Part shown: piece by piece, positions 45,090-57,149 of the stretch
Numbering within the stretch: position 1 is the stretch's first letter
How the letters are laid out: every line of letters begins with the position of its first letter
The notes under the pieces: generated by a model
Databases searched by the model: none
What the model was told of the DNA's origin: nothing
What the model saw: the letters and a program-made list of their open reading frames with translations, nothing else
Position numbers and translations under genes: made by a program
Origin: Pelargonium tetragonum
Taxonomy: Eukaryota > Streptophyta > Magnoliopsida > Geraniales > Geraniaceae
NCBI GenBank assembly: GCA_036897445.1
Contig: JAYMTL010000119.1
Coordinates: 1 to 63,302, forward strand
Length of the DNA stretch: 63,302 nucleotides
Direction: 5' to 3'

Positions 45090-48000
45090 TTCTACACAAA
45101 GAGTCAAAACTCTTTATGCGAATTGAATACCAAAGCTCCTGAAGAATAAAGTAAGTAGCCTCCGGAGACTGAAACGGGGACCCCTTTCACTCATTTCTAA
45201 GTTGTGTAAACCCTTATTCTTGGTATCTTTAGCTCTTGACTTTTTCGATGTTAAGCAAAAAGGAGCAAGCTAGAAGGCTTATATCTTTCCTTACTCTTAC
45301 TAAACTTCTTTATACTATAGGTATTAGCAGTTCAACGACTTCGGAGTATAATACTGGCTGGATTACTTGTACTTGGTACTCCAGACTCAGCAGACCTATC
45401 CAGGGTCCTTAAAAAGGTTTGAGATAATACGCAGCATGACAACCTTTCTTTATAATAAGAATGTCAGGAGTTTTTAGATTTGTTCATAATAAGGGACAGC
45501 GACCCTTTTGAATTACCTTAAAGGCCCCCGTTAGTCCCAAATTTGACTCTGGATATCAAAGTTTGATTTAGTAGGTTGCCCGTCCGTGGAAAAAGAATTT
45601 ACGCATTAGCTAGTGGATTGTAGTCAAGAAGTTCTCTGTTTTATGAGTTACATAAAGGAGATTCTGTACTAACTCAGAGAAGCCCTCTTTTTTTCTAGTA
45701 ACAGCTAATAAAGAGGCTTAATCATATGAAATAATAAAAAAGAGGGGCAAAAGTCTAAGTAATAATAAATAAGCCGGGTAACCGAAGCCAAGAAGTTCCT
45801 TAAAAAGTTTCTCAATCTTCTGTCAAGGAAGGGTTTCCTTATACTAATACGGGGTTTTCGGGTCTTACAAAAAAAGGCTTGGTTCACGAACCGGCTAAAG
45901 CAAGCAATTCCTTTAGGGTTCCTGGAGTTCCTTAAAGTACTCAATTTAATAGAGTCTAAAGGGGTCTCTCTTTCTTGGAGCTTCCGTAATTTCTTGAATA
46001 AGAGCTCGGCTAGCATCTCCTTTTTATGTGGGTACCTATTTCATTTATCTAGCAAATATGCTTCCTTTTCAATCGTATTCTTTCGTTAGCACCTGTGCTT
46101 CCTATAAAAGATTTTCAACTCCTTGGTATGCTAGTGTAATTCTAAAAAGTGTACAACCCTTAAAATAGACTTCACGGGATGTTCATTTTCATAAAATAAA
46201 AAGAGGGTACCGATAAGTAGAGATCTCTTACCTTTAAAAGACTCCGCGGAATCCTTTTTAAAAATACTATAAATAAAGTATACTTAAAGGACCCACTAAG
46301 AAACGTAATTCTTTTATCTCCTCAAATGAGCTAAATGTAGCCTCAGTGATAAGTTTTATTCGGCATTCAGCTTATACTTTAAGTGCTAACTTTTTTAACT
46401 TTACAATGGACAGCTAGCTACCAAAAAATCCTAAAAAGGAAAAGTTCTCTCTTTTAGAAAATTCTTAGTCAAGTTAGATAGGGTTTTTTAATTCTAAGCA
46501 TTTTTCTAGGTTTTTAATGTTATTTTAAGAAAGACCCTATAATCTAGGTTCTAGGCATATATAAGGGGTTCTTAACTCAAGTTTACTGGAATATAAGATT
46601 ATCTGTATCTTTTTAGAGTTTTCTATAAACTTAAGGTTAAAGCTAGGAGCTTGCTGGACTTCTCGGGCTTAGGAAGGCAGTAATTAAAAAGGGAAGCGCT
46701 TCATTAATAGATCGAAACCTACAACTCTTACTGTGATTAGAGACTCCGGTTTAGGTCTCAGATTTCCTTGTGCAGCATAGATAAAGAACCCTTGGAAATT
46801 CCCTTTTAGATGAAAATAGAACCCACATAGACTTGCTTATATGAATCTCGTAAAAAGTTGTAATATCAAAGACTCTAGAACTCCTCTTATAGCTCCGCTT
46901 TTTGAACCTTTTTAAATTTGATATTTAGATAGAACCACAATTTTACGGATCTAAGAAATCCAAGCTATAGGACTGCTTTAGTTGTCTAGATTCCCCTTAA
47001 ATTCTCAAAGCCAACTTCTTGAAGAAAATGCCTGAGGAACTCTTTCCTTATGCTTATGCCCGTTTCTCAATAGGTTTTTGTTAAATATAGAATAAGATAA
47101 ATCTTATTTTAAGATATATTAAAGTTAAAGGGGGTTCCTATCTTTTTTTTTAGCGCCCTCTAGTTCTTTTGTCATAAATTTGAATCCGAAGAATTTTTCT
47201 TTATATTTATATACTAAAAACTTAAGTAAATCTCGAAAATGTACAAACCAAGAGAGCGCCTAAACTCGCATTATATAAAAACCCAAATACCATTTAAAAG
47301 AGCAAGAAGGTGTCTTAAAAAGAGTAATTTGCTCAGAGAGAATTCCTGCTAGATTGGTTTAAACTTACTTTTAGTAGAATATCCTACCCCAAGACTTAGT
47401 AATTGACCTGACCCGAAACTTCACTCTGTCTTGTGAAAAAGTGCGACGATATAAGAGTTTTAGAGCTAGGGTACTTTTGGATACTAAGGGACTCTTTAGA
47501 GAAATCAAGGACTAAAAATAGACGACTTGCTTAATTAGGTTTTTTTGCTATAAAAAAAGTTTAGAACTCTATTAGAATCCGTAAAAAGTCAACCTTCTTT
47601 TTATTTACCATGAGTAACTGAGGGAAGAGAGCTCCTTCAATATAAAGAAGACTCTAGCCTAAGATCCTGTACTAAGAAACAAAAAGGAAATTTATTAGAA
47701 AAAAAGCTTGAGTAAAAGCACAAAGAATCCACTTATCTTCTTTCTTTCTTTTCTAATTAAGGGGCATCTCTAGATAGATTTAAGCACTCTAACTAAAAAA
47801 AGAAAAAAGCATAACTTAAGCGGAATTCCTTATATAAGGCAGAAAGAGAAGTAACCCTATAAGATCTAATATTCTATTATAAGTTATTCCTAAGGCACGG
47901 GTGAGTCTTCTACAAAAACCTGGAACGGCGTTACTGTAGGACAGGGTTTTCAATATGATAGGAATCCTAACAAAGAACACGTAGGCGACTGCTAAGGCAG

Positions 48001-51000
48001 ACGTAACCTTGTAAGCGGTACCCTACCTAGTAAAGAGTTATAAGTAATAATGACTTCATTCTCTAAACTATAAAGATAATCTTTCTCATTTTTTGAACCC
48101 CCGGTTCAAAAATATTCAGATATCGCTGGAAGCCTTTTTCAGGAGTTATAAATGCCGGTGAAATGCTTTTTTAATTCTGGCCGGCCTACCTAATGTGATG
48201 TGAAATGAAAACTTTGCTGAAATTTTTATTAAATATTAGTAAAGCTTTTTCAAGAGGAGGAAATTCAAAAAAAAATCTTGATTCAAATACTTGGGTATAC
48301 TGAGAGCTTTAACAAGAATAGTATTTACTATGGAATAATTTTCTTCTAGCTAAAGCCATTATACATACAAGACATACAAGAGTTTTTCTAAATTACATGC
48401 ATGCGTTCTAACTAAAAAAATTATACAGAGAAATAGCACAACCTAAACTCCAGTATATATAATTATATGATTAAAAGTCTTTTGCAGATATTTGCGACCA
48501 TAAAGAAAGTCTAGTGTAAAGTTTCGAAAAAGAAGAGCTCTTTCGCGAGCGGCTTTTTCTAGGAGATTCTGCCGAGAATATAGTTCTTAGGAATAAAAAA
48601 AGATTAAAGTAATTAGTATTCCAAATAAGGAGTTCCGGGTTATACTAAGAAAGCTTATACTGGGGGTTAACTTTGCTCAGACTTCGAGTTTCACACTTAC
48701 TTATGTTGTAACTAAACAGAGCCTAAATTTCTTTTTTGTTGCTTAATTCTGCTTTTTTAAGGAGTCTATAGTGCATAACCACCCATTTGTATAAGCTTGC
48801 CCTTTCACTCGTGGGGTGTAAAAGTAGAATCACCTCGTACGATACAAATCTGAAAAGAGCCCGTTCCGTGTAGAGTCAAACTTTGTGTTATACGGATACT
48901 TCACTATCAAATGGCAAGTCTTTTTACTTCTGGTTATACGTGAGCTTTCTTCATTAAGCAGGAGTTCGGGACATAGTTACCCCTTTTTAATTTGAAGTTA
49001 AGAGTTTAAGAGATTTTGTGCTGGTTACGAACTTACAGGATAGATTACAGGGGTTCTATATTCCAATCAATAGGGAGTTGATTTAGAAGCTTATTCCCTT
49101 AGGGGGCCCTTAAGAGTCCTAAATTATGCTTTGATACGAATTTTTTGACAAACCTAATTTCATTACCTTCCTAATGTAAAAAAGAAAAGGTAAACTGAAT
49201 TTCTGTAATCTGATGTTCTAAGAAAAAAAGCCGGCCCTCATTAGTTTCTTTTGAATTGCGCTTAACTTTTTCTTAAATATGTCACTAACTGCCCCTATAT
49301 GCTCTCTGCACCTAAATACTAGATTTTGACTCTTTATAAAGGGTGCTCAAAATTCATTATAAAACAACGCGGCCTTTTCTGTAAAATGTAAAAGTTTTTT
49401 TTCGTGGTACCACTTCGCGAGGCGAGATGCTTGAAGGTATTAACTAAATAGGTCTTTCTTTTTGTGAATATAGTTACAAGAGAGTCTAATATAGCTGAAT
49501 TACTATCAAGGTCTTAACCTTTTGCCTTATGATAATGGGGTTTCCTAAGGGGAGCCCTGAAAACTCAAATCAAAACCTTTTCCCTGCGGCTGTAAGAACT
49601 TTCATTTCATAAAGTATAGAACTGTAACCTAGACTCCCATACTCTAAGGCCCTACTATAAATTCTATATACTTTAGGCCCTTTAAGGAGGTTAGTTATTA
49701 TTCGGTTATCCTCACCCTTGTTTATATCCCCTATTATGAAATTCCATTTTTGTTTGGCTCTTCTTTCTGAGGGCACTTTTCAGGGTTCTCCTATCTCTTT
49801 GGAACGAAGATACTGCCCTTCTCCATATCATGTTCCGATTCCTAAAAGGGATTCTCGTAAAGTCTTTGTTTTTCATTCTTTAGCATGTTTACTCGGTATA
49901 CTGTTTGCTTGTATCAAGTATTAACATTAGTACTTTCAGTTAGGAATTGAAGAAATTTCTCTGTTGCCCTTTCAGGGGCTTAACAAGGGGGTAGTATTCG
50001 CTTAGGTTTAGTAGGTTTACAAGGCCTTCTAACTGCAGTTTCCTAACTAGACTAAGCGCTGAGTTTGATTCTATCAAACGATTGATATTCTATTCTCACA
50101 AGGCTAAACGGGAAAGAGGGGTTTCCGTGCCTAAAATAAAGATACACTGAGAATTCCTTGTCGACAATTAGCAACCTTTCCAAAAAGGTCCAGGAAAAAA
50201 AGTAGATTTACAAGTTTCCTTACGAGCTTAAACTTTAGGCTTATTAGACGTGTTTCATATAAAATCTAACTTTTCTTTATTAACAAGTAAGAAGTTAGGA
50301 CTCTGTCTAAAACAGAGGCTTTAAACGAGTGCTCCCTTTGTATCCCGATAGACTTTTCTCCAAAAATTTCCTTTTTCAGAGACTCCCTTTCTTTAAACCC
50401 GAGCATTCCCCTTTTACAGAACTTTGAAACCTAAGAAATGCATCTAAATCTCAATATTCGTACCTCACCTTTTCTTTTAGTTCTCGATAAGTACCCGTCT
50501 GCCTTAATAACTTAGTAAAACACATTTCTGTCCGATTAGAAGTTAAAACATTAAGAACTCCTTTATTATGGTACAAAGGAGCTTTAAGACAGAGTTGCCT
50601 GAACCCGATTAGAGCAAAAGGACTCTAATTTGATGAATTTTATAAAAGGACAATCCCTAGTACTTCACTCAGTAGCTTTTGAAAAGTCTTAGCAGAATTT
50701 TGAAACGCTTTTCTTCTTACAAAGCATTCTTGCCGGCTCTCTTTAATAAATTAAACCTTGTCATACTTTATCGGCCTAAGTATGGCTCAGTTTCGAGAGT
50801 TATAAGCTGAGAATAAGGACACTTTATTAACTCCTAATTTTAGATTCTAAGGTTTTCCTTATTTAAGTCAAGTTACAGGATTGCCAAAAACTTCCTTTGA
50901 TAAGTATTTTGTTGAGTCTTTTTTTTGCTTCGGGATTCTAAAAAAATCTAATTAAGGGGTACTTAACGGGCCTACGATTGGAATCTAGTTAGATATACTA

Positions 51001-52200
51001 TAGATTCTAAATGAAGTTAAGAAATTCGTAAAGTTCAAGACTAATTAAAAACGATTGTATGCCCCTTATCGTAAGCTAGAGCTTCAGTTTAGCAACGGGA
51101 GCCGGCGGGCAATCTGGCTCTAATTTAAAATCCAAGATAAGGCTAGATAACTTTCTTTATATAGGGTTAGGGGGCTTCCTTCTAATAGAGAAAAACCCGG
51201 GTTCCTCAAACTACGACTTTTTGAAATTGAAATAGGGGGTTCTATATGGAGTGTAGCAAACCTTTAGTAAACAAATAAGTAAGGGATTTAGTGATATGGT
51301 ACATTGAGAGAAAAGGGACCCGGTAAGGAGCTCGGCTCTGAAATCACATATAATACAGAAGACTTTTATTTCACTTTTCAGAATAAAAGAGTACGTGTAT
51401 AGAAAAAAACCTTCCTTTTTACTTCACAATAAAGCTCTATCTTTCCTTTTAAGATTTGTACCATATCTTTATTACTGGATAACGGTCTACTATTAGTCCA
51501 TAGGGTGCGTAAGGTCACTCTACTCTTTAGGTTAAAAAGTATAAGACTGAATTTTGCTTGTTTAATAAGAACAACTTCCTACAAATCTCTACACGGGAAT
51601 CTTACAGACTTCAAAAGGGTAGATCTCATTTTTGCAAGCCCCTCTTTTTATAGAAATTATAGAAGGTACAGTAACTCCATCCCGCCCAGTACATTTCTTT
51701 TAAGATTCAGCAACCCAAAAAGAATTTTAATGGCAAAAAGTCCCAAATATTCGAACGTTTACCAAAACTTTCATAAGCTAGGGTTACTAAAAGAGTTAAT
51801 AAAGGAACCTAAAGCGAAATCCTTTTAGAGTCTTATAATTAGAGAGTTAGTAAAAGAAACAATAGCATAGAAACCCTTTTTTAATTACAAGCCAACCGCG
51901 GGGAAGAAATTCAATTTCTTTCTTTTTTTACATTAATCAAAAGGAATTTGAGACTGAGAAGAAATGAGATTTACGGGCTCTTCGGAGTACTAATAAAACC
52001 TTCTAGGCTGAATAAGACCCTTGTTTTTCCTTAAAGGATTTTAAACCCCTGTACTGAGGGGTATAGCGGGGCCCCCTGAAATATATACAAATACTATTAG
52101 GTTTTTACTAGATTTCGGTCTATTGCTATTGACAAGGCATATATAATTTGAGTATACTTTGTATTTACTATAATATACTAAAAGCTCAAAATGTTCAAAG
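45090..52200. other. No convincing gene
   Basis: The frame 45705-46016 minus starts at an ATG preceded by AGGAG and gives 103 residues that are very basic (many Arg/Lys between residues 8 and 80), with a hydrophobic C-terminus (FCPSFLLFHMI). The frame 51505-51828 plus opens at GTG and gives 107 basic residues ending KEPKAKSF. Neither resembles a family I know, and both lengths fit chance. I see no tRNA or repeat that I trust. Confidence 0.45.
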
Positions 52201-52204
52201 GAGT

Positions 52205-52258
52205 TTCTCCACGGAATCTACGGCTTCATCCTGACCACTGCGCTATACAAATACGAAT
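52205..52258 (-). other. tRNA 5'-half-like segment
   Basis: On the minus strand TTTGTATAGCGCAGTGGTCA then GGATGAAGCCG closely resembles the acceptor/D-arm start of a tRNA. Compare TGTAGCGCAGTCTGGTCAGCGCA of mitochondrial trnP, or the GGTCAGGAT of eukaryotic tRNA-Glu. No T-arm with TTCRA is found at the expected distance, and the anticodon arm does not pair. Confidence 0.3.
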
Positions 52259-53983
52259 TTGGGGTTTGGTCGAATTTACAAAGCAAGGAGATACTTTATT
52301 GATGAGTTTAATAAAGTAAAAGCAGTTTTTTATAAAGCAATAAAGTTCAAAATGAGTATAAGATCCTAATACTAGGACAAAGTCATCAAGTCCAGTGGAC
52401 TAATGTAACCTAATTAGAAGTCTAAAAAAAGGTTCCTACGAGCCCTTCCTCAAATCTGGAAGAACAGAAGCTTTTACTTTAGTTGAAAGAGTCATTCGAC
52501 TGGATTTAATAAACAGGATACTGCAGGACTCCTGTTATTAGATCAAGCTTTTTTTAGAGTTACGGGGGCTTTTTGAACCGATCCTTTAACTGGGTCGAGA
52601 ATGCCAATATATTAGCTTAAGTGCGGTAAAAGGTTCGGTTTAATCCCAATATGAGAAAGGTTTCAAATCTTTCTAGTTCGAGGCTGCATAACTTGTTTGG
52701 AACTCCTCAAGAGCAAAAGTAGGGCCTTAAAACTAGCTTTTTAGGAGTAATATACCTTGCACCCGCTCTGTAAATCTAAACCCTTAGGAATCCATATGGA
52801 CAAAAACCCTAGGGACTTCTTAAATAACCGCTAAAAAAGGAAAGACTCCTTATATCGGGGAGAGAGGGGCTTCAATTAAATGCTTATATTCTACCAGCTC
52901 TTAACTAGACTTAGGATTCCCTTTAGTTTTCTATTTATTTATAATGAGTGCGCGTACTTCCTTGTTTAAGTTTCTTACAACTCTATTTTAAAGCTTATGG
53001 CTAGACGAATTTACTACACCATAAAGGGTAACCCTCGTTTTTGTGATAGTGAAAGAGCCCCCTACTTTTTATGAATGTAAATTCAGTCAGATTCTTTTCT
53101 TTAGTTTAGGAAGCGGCTCTCGGGCATCCAGGAAAACTCGAGTTTGATTTTATCTTCGATACCTCGCTTCATTAGCGTCCCTTAAGGGAGTACTTTAATC
53201 TAAATCTTTGTGTTTATATTCTAACATTGTACCCGCACACGAGCCCTCTATTTGAGTTTTATCGCGTAAATGAAGTCAATTTCCATACGCTATTACGGGA
53301 TTCTAGGTTTTAATGCCAAATATCCAAAAGGTTTCATTAGTTTCATAAACTAGAGGATCTTCCTATCTTTCAAAAGGAATTTAGAAACGGTAAGGCTTTC
53401 TTTTTCATAAATAAAGCAGGGTGTCAACAAGGCTCAAGCTACATAGTATTACAACGCTGCTAAAGAGATTTGTAAATAGGCCAAGGGCTCTCTCCCACTA
53501 TCTAAGCAAGCTTTTTAAGGGAATCCTCTAGACCCACCCGCCAAGCCTTTTTCTAAATTTAAGTGTCTTGTATGGTAAACAAGTTTAAAACCCAGTACTA
53601 GAGTAAGCCTTATGAATTTCCGAAGCTTTGATAAAGGGAAGGATCCTCTAAAGCTTTACCTACAAAAATCCTATTATAGAACCTCAGTTTCCTGTAAATC
53701 AAGGTTCTTGTACCCGGTCCACACCCTGAAATACTTATTTATAAATAAAAGTCAACAATATTTTCAGCGTTTACTAAGATTTTTTGGTTCTGCTCTTTAT
53801 CCTATAGACTCCTTTTTATTGTAACGACTGACTGGACAAAGCGAATTTCAAGTCTTAACAGAATAAGGTTGGCACATAAGGCGGCTTCTTCAGTGCGTTT
53901 TTTTAGACTGGGCAGTCTGTCATCCTTGTTATATTTAGTCTCTTCTTTTCCTTACGGCGGGTTTCGCTTGCTTTGCAATAAAA

Positions 53984-53998
53984 ACTAGGGATCCTAGT
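53984..53998. repeat. Small hairpin
   Basis: ACTAGG and CCTAGT pair around GAT. It is short and could be chance. Confidence 0.5.
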
Positions 53999-54785
53999 AT
54001 CCTATATTGTAATTGACTAAATTTAGGAGTACTCTTTTAAAGAACTCCTTTGGAGTACCAGTACAGGTAGGAAGTTACTACATATCATATATTACTAGAA
54101 TAACTATATAATATTCAGCAATTCCCTTGCTAATGCTAATGCAGCTCTCTGGTTTTAGCTTTGAGGTCCTAAAAACAAAGTTTAGAAAAAGGGGATGACC
54201 TATACACTGTAGCCGCTCAATCGTTTCTAACTTGGGCTAGGGTTCCTAATACGCCCTTTTTGTGCTTGTTCGCTTGTAAACTACAGTTAGTAAATCTCTA
54301 TTATCACAATAAAGTACTCCCAAAACTCATTTTCATTTTTAATAGGGTAACAACCCAGGATAAGACCGGACATAGATGCAAATATTTTAAGATTTTTTGT
54401 ATATGAGTGCCTAGGAGCAATGAATAGTTTTATACGAAGCTTTTTTTCTGGTTTATTGGTCATAATGAGCATTTGTAGACTTTTTTTATAATTGCACTCC
54501 ATTTACATAAGTGGCGGAGTTCCCAAGGAACGCTTTATATCTCGACTCTAGTAAAAAACGAAGCTTTTACTTTATTGAGCACTATGTCACGAAGGATCAG
54601 TTAAAAAGTTCACGAGGTAAACAGAAAATCCTGTAAGTGAAAGCAAGACAGACATAAGTACGGCTATTTACGACTATTAAGGAATGGAATAACCGAAAAA
54701 GTCTAATCCAACGAAAGCTTCCAGTTTCATTTTAAATAATGTAAATATCTTGTAAGTACTCATTGTCTTACCCCATCTTGTTATG

Positions 54786-54836
54786 TAATCTAGACTCTTA
54801 AGAATCGGGATCCAAAATCACTACTTTACCCGCTAA
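54786..54836 (-). other. tRNA-like segment sharing its T-arm region with 41374
   Basis: On the minus strand ATTTAGCGGGTAAAG is followed by GTAGTGATTTTGGATCCCGA then TTC. The GTGATTTTGGAT..GATTC stretch matches the relic at 41376-41398 at about 19 of 22 positions. TTTAGCGGGTAAAG looks like a D-arm start. Two copies of one decayed tRNA, or of one non-tRNA repeat, are equally possible. Confidence 0.25.
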
Positions 54837-56479
54837 ATGATACATCAAACATGGATTGCAATCGGATAATGATATCATTTGCATTAGTTTACTAAGTCAA
54901 CATATATATACAAATGGGTATAAAAGACTTCGGGTTTAAGTCGGACTTAGCTTGAGTCTTTCCCGAAATTAGAAAGTAGTATAGCGGGTTCCTCTTCATA
55001 TGGAGTTTTTAGCTTGATAACAAAATAAGACTAGGCAGTGTCTTAACAACAAAAAAATCTTTCTTAGTTGTTGTTTACTTACCGCAACCTATTGAAGTTT
55101 AGCTAAGAATTTGTTGGCTTAGGTGAATTGTCCTACATTGCTACTTATATCTGTGTCGACTAACTCATTGGTATTAAAAAAGAGAAGTAACTCTATAAAT
55201 TCATTTAGAAAGGAGATTATTATGATTATGAAAACTATAAGTGAGATTTTCTTTGAAGAGAAGTCACTACGAAATTTCTTTCACTTTTCAAGTTATCCGC
55301 CGCTGCATAAACTCGATGAATTCCCTGATCGGAGGTTGAATGAGTTGTCCCTTGCCATTTGCAAATGTGAACTCTCCCGAGCTCTAATATAAGAATTATA
55401 TGCCACGGAGTCTCTAACCAGATTATATATAATTTCAAATTTAAGAGTAATGCAGCCCCGAAAGCTTAGTTTATCTTTATCAGTAACAAAATCTCAAAAG
55501 GAGATAAACTTTCTAAGAAGTTCACAATTTCCTCTTCTTTTCTTATGCTACTTTGAGCTTTCTTTATAATTCTGTTTAAGTGATTTTCTTCTAAAGCTAA
55601 CCCACTTTAACTAAAACTTAGTTTCACTTAGTATGTATGAAACATCTAAAATTGTAAAACTCTTACTTTAGAATTATCTTCTCTTATAGAGTCAACAAAT
55701 TTCTCCCTTTTTTTATACTTGATCACATCTTTCTTTTACTTGGGGCAAGGCACTAGTGGAAAAGTCCACCTTTATTCAATTTTCTGTCATTTGGTATAAA
55801 CTTGTTAATATTACTAGGTACTTTTTAGTCTGGACTGTAAGAAAACAATAGTGTGGTACTACTAAAAGAGCTCTCTTTTGATAAGCTAGACCGGGAGAGA
55901 CTGACTCTTACTTGTGGACTGTCTACTGCTTTATAAAATTATAAGCATAAATAGTCCGAATCTGGTAAGATAGAGGATAAACTCTTCTTTCTAAAAGAAC
56001 AGAAGTACTTGTTTCTATAGAATAATTTTAGCATTAAGAGTGAAATTATATATAACTGTAGATTTATATTAGGTCGGTTACGAACAATAGAACTCTGTAC
56101 GTGTTATAAGTACTTTATCTCTTTTTCATTATTAACAAGATAACTTCTTAAAAGGAGAAGACTGAAAACTAAATTCTAGTTATGATATTGCGAAGGTTTT
56201 TTTATTAGGACTAGAGTCTTTTGGAACGTGGTCATGAGCATAAAGACTACGTCGCAAGTTCATAATTTTTTGAGTTATTTGCAAAGATAAAGAATTCACT
56301 TTTATAGATATTTGTCTGCACCCCTCCCCTATAAGAATTTTTGAAGAGGAATTGACGATACAATAGTTATACCCTCGTTAGGGATAGTTGTTTTATAAGA
56401 GTCAAACCGGTTATAAGACTCTAAGGATTCATAACATAAGAAATTACAGAATAGCTAGAATAGTCTAGATCTTCCTCTT

Positions 56480-57000
56480 TGTATTAGTCTTTTAGGTAAG
56501 CGTTTTTGTAAGTTCCTAATAGGGTTTATAGTAGTTACAGTTATTTAATAGTATTACATTATTATAAAGTAGAGTAGAAGTTTCTGCCCTTGCAGCTATA
56601 GATAGATAAGCCGTTACCCTTGTCTTGTATAGAAGGAGCATTTATAGATATAGCTAGATTAGTCTTTTTTGCTTGTTAAGAGCTCCTCCTGGGGATTTTT
56701 TTATTAGTCTTGCTTTTTTGTTTTGTATTCCTGGATTTATGTAGCCTTCCCTTTGTCGCTTGGGTTTTTCTTATCCGCCCCATACCTTACCCCAGTTGTA
56801 TTAGTTACCTTTTTTGGTCTTATCTTAGCATCTTCTTGTTAGTTGTTAAGAGTTGTAATCATTATCTATTGTAGTAGATGTCTTAGTAGTTATATGGTAA
56901 TCTTCTTGATAGCGGTATTACCTGTTTAGCTTAGCTTTCTTTTCTTCCATTGTACAAGTCTTCTGATTTTATAAGCTGTCGTAGTTGCCCTTAGTCCCTG
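56480..57000 (-). repeat. R1-like repeat with 35-codon ATG frame
   Basis: A minus-strand frame starts at the ATG at 56783 and stops at 56676. Its 35 residues are strongly basic: residues 8-18 are QATKGRLHKSR and residues 19-29 are NTKQKSKTNKK. KSRNT is also in copy D (31.5 kb), where the same number of residues leads to the next K-S pair. ATKG-x-x-HK parallels the ATG-x(n)-HK of copies A, B and the 4.9 kb frame. The flanks carry low-complexity CTT/GTT-type sequence as in the other minus-strand copies. Confidence 0.45.
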
Positions 57001-57125
57001 TGAATTGAATATAAGGTAACATATTTCAGCTATGTGTATGTCCTTGAAAAAATTTTGATTTTCAAGGGATTTCGTTTTTTTTAGATGTTAATTGACTCTA
57101 CCCTTACTTTTTTTTTGAAGAGTAG

Positions 57126-57141
57126 TTTGGGGTACCCCAAA
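57126..57141. repeat. 16-bp perfect palindrome
   Basis: TTTGGGGTACCCCAAA equals its own reverse complement. Its GC-rich centre sets it apart from the many AT palindromes. There is no gene next to it. Confidence 0.85.
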
Positions 57142-57149
57142 AACCTTGA

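Larger units (their letters stand above)
52270..56470. other. No recognisable gene
   Basis: Frames here are at most 89 codons. 55123-55392 plus contains a short polar peptide with no match I know. One hairpin and one tRNA-like scrap are listed separately. The rest is AT-rich. Confidence 0.45.

Noticed and set aside
45705-46016. 103-codon basic ATG frame preceded by AGGAG, as a ribosomal-protein-like gene
   Set aside because: High Arg/Lys comes with A/G-rich sequence on that strand; no ribosomal protein motif could be matched.
51505-51828. 107-codon plus frame
   Set aside because: GTG start, no family, ordinary length for random sequence.
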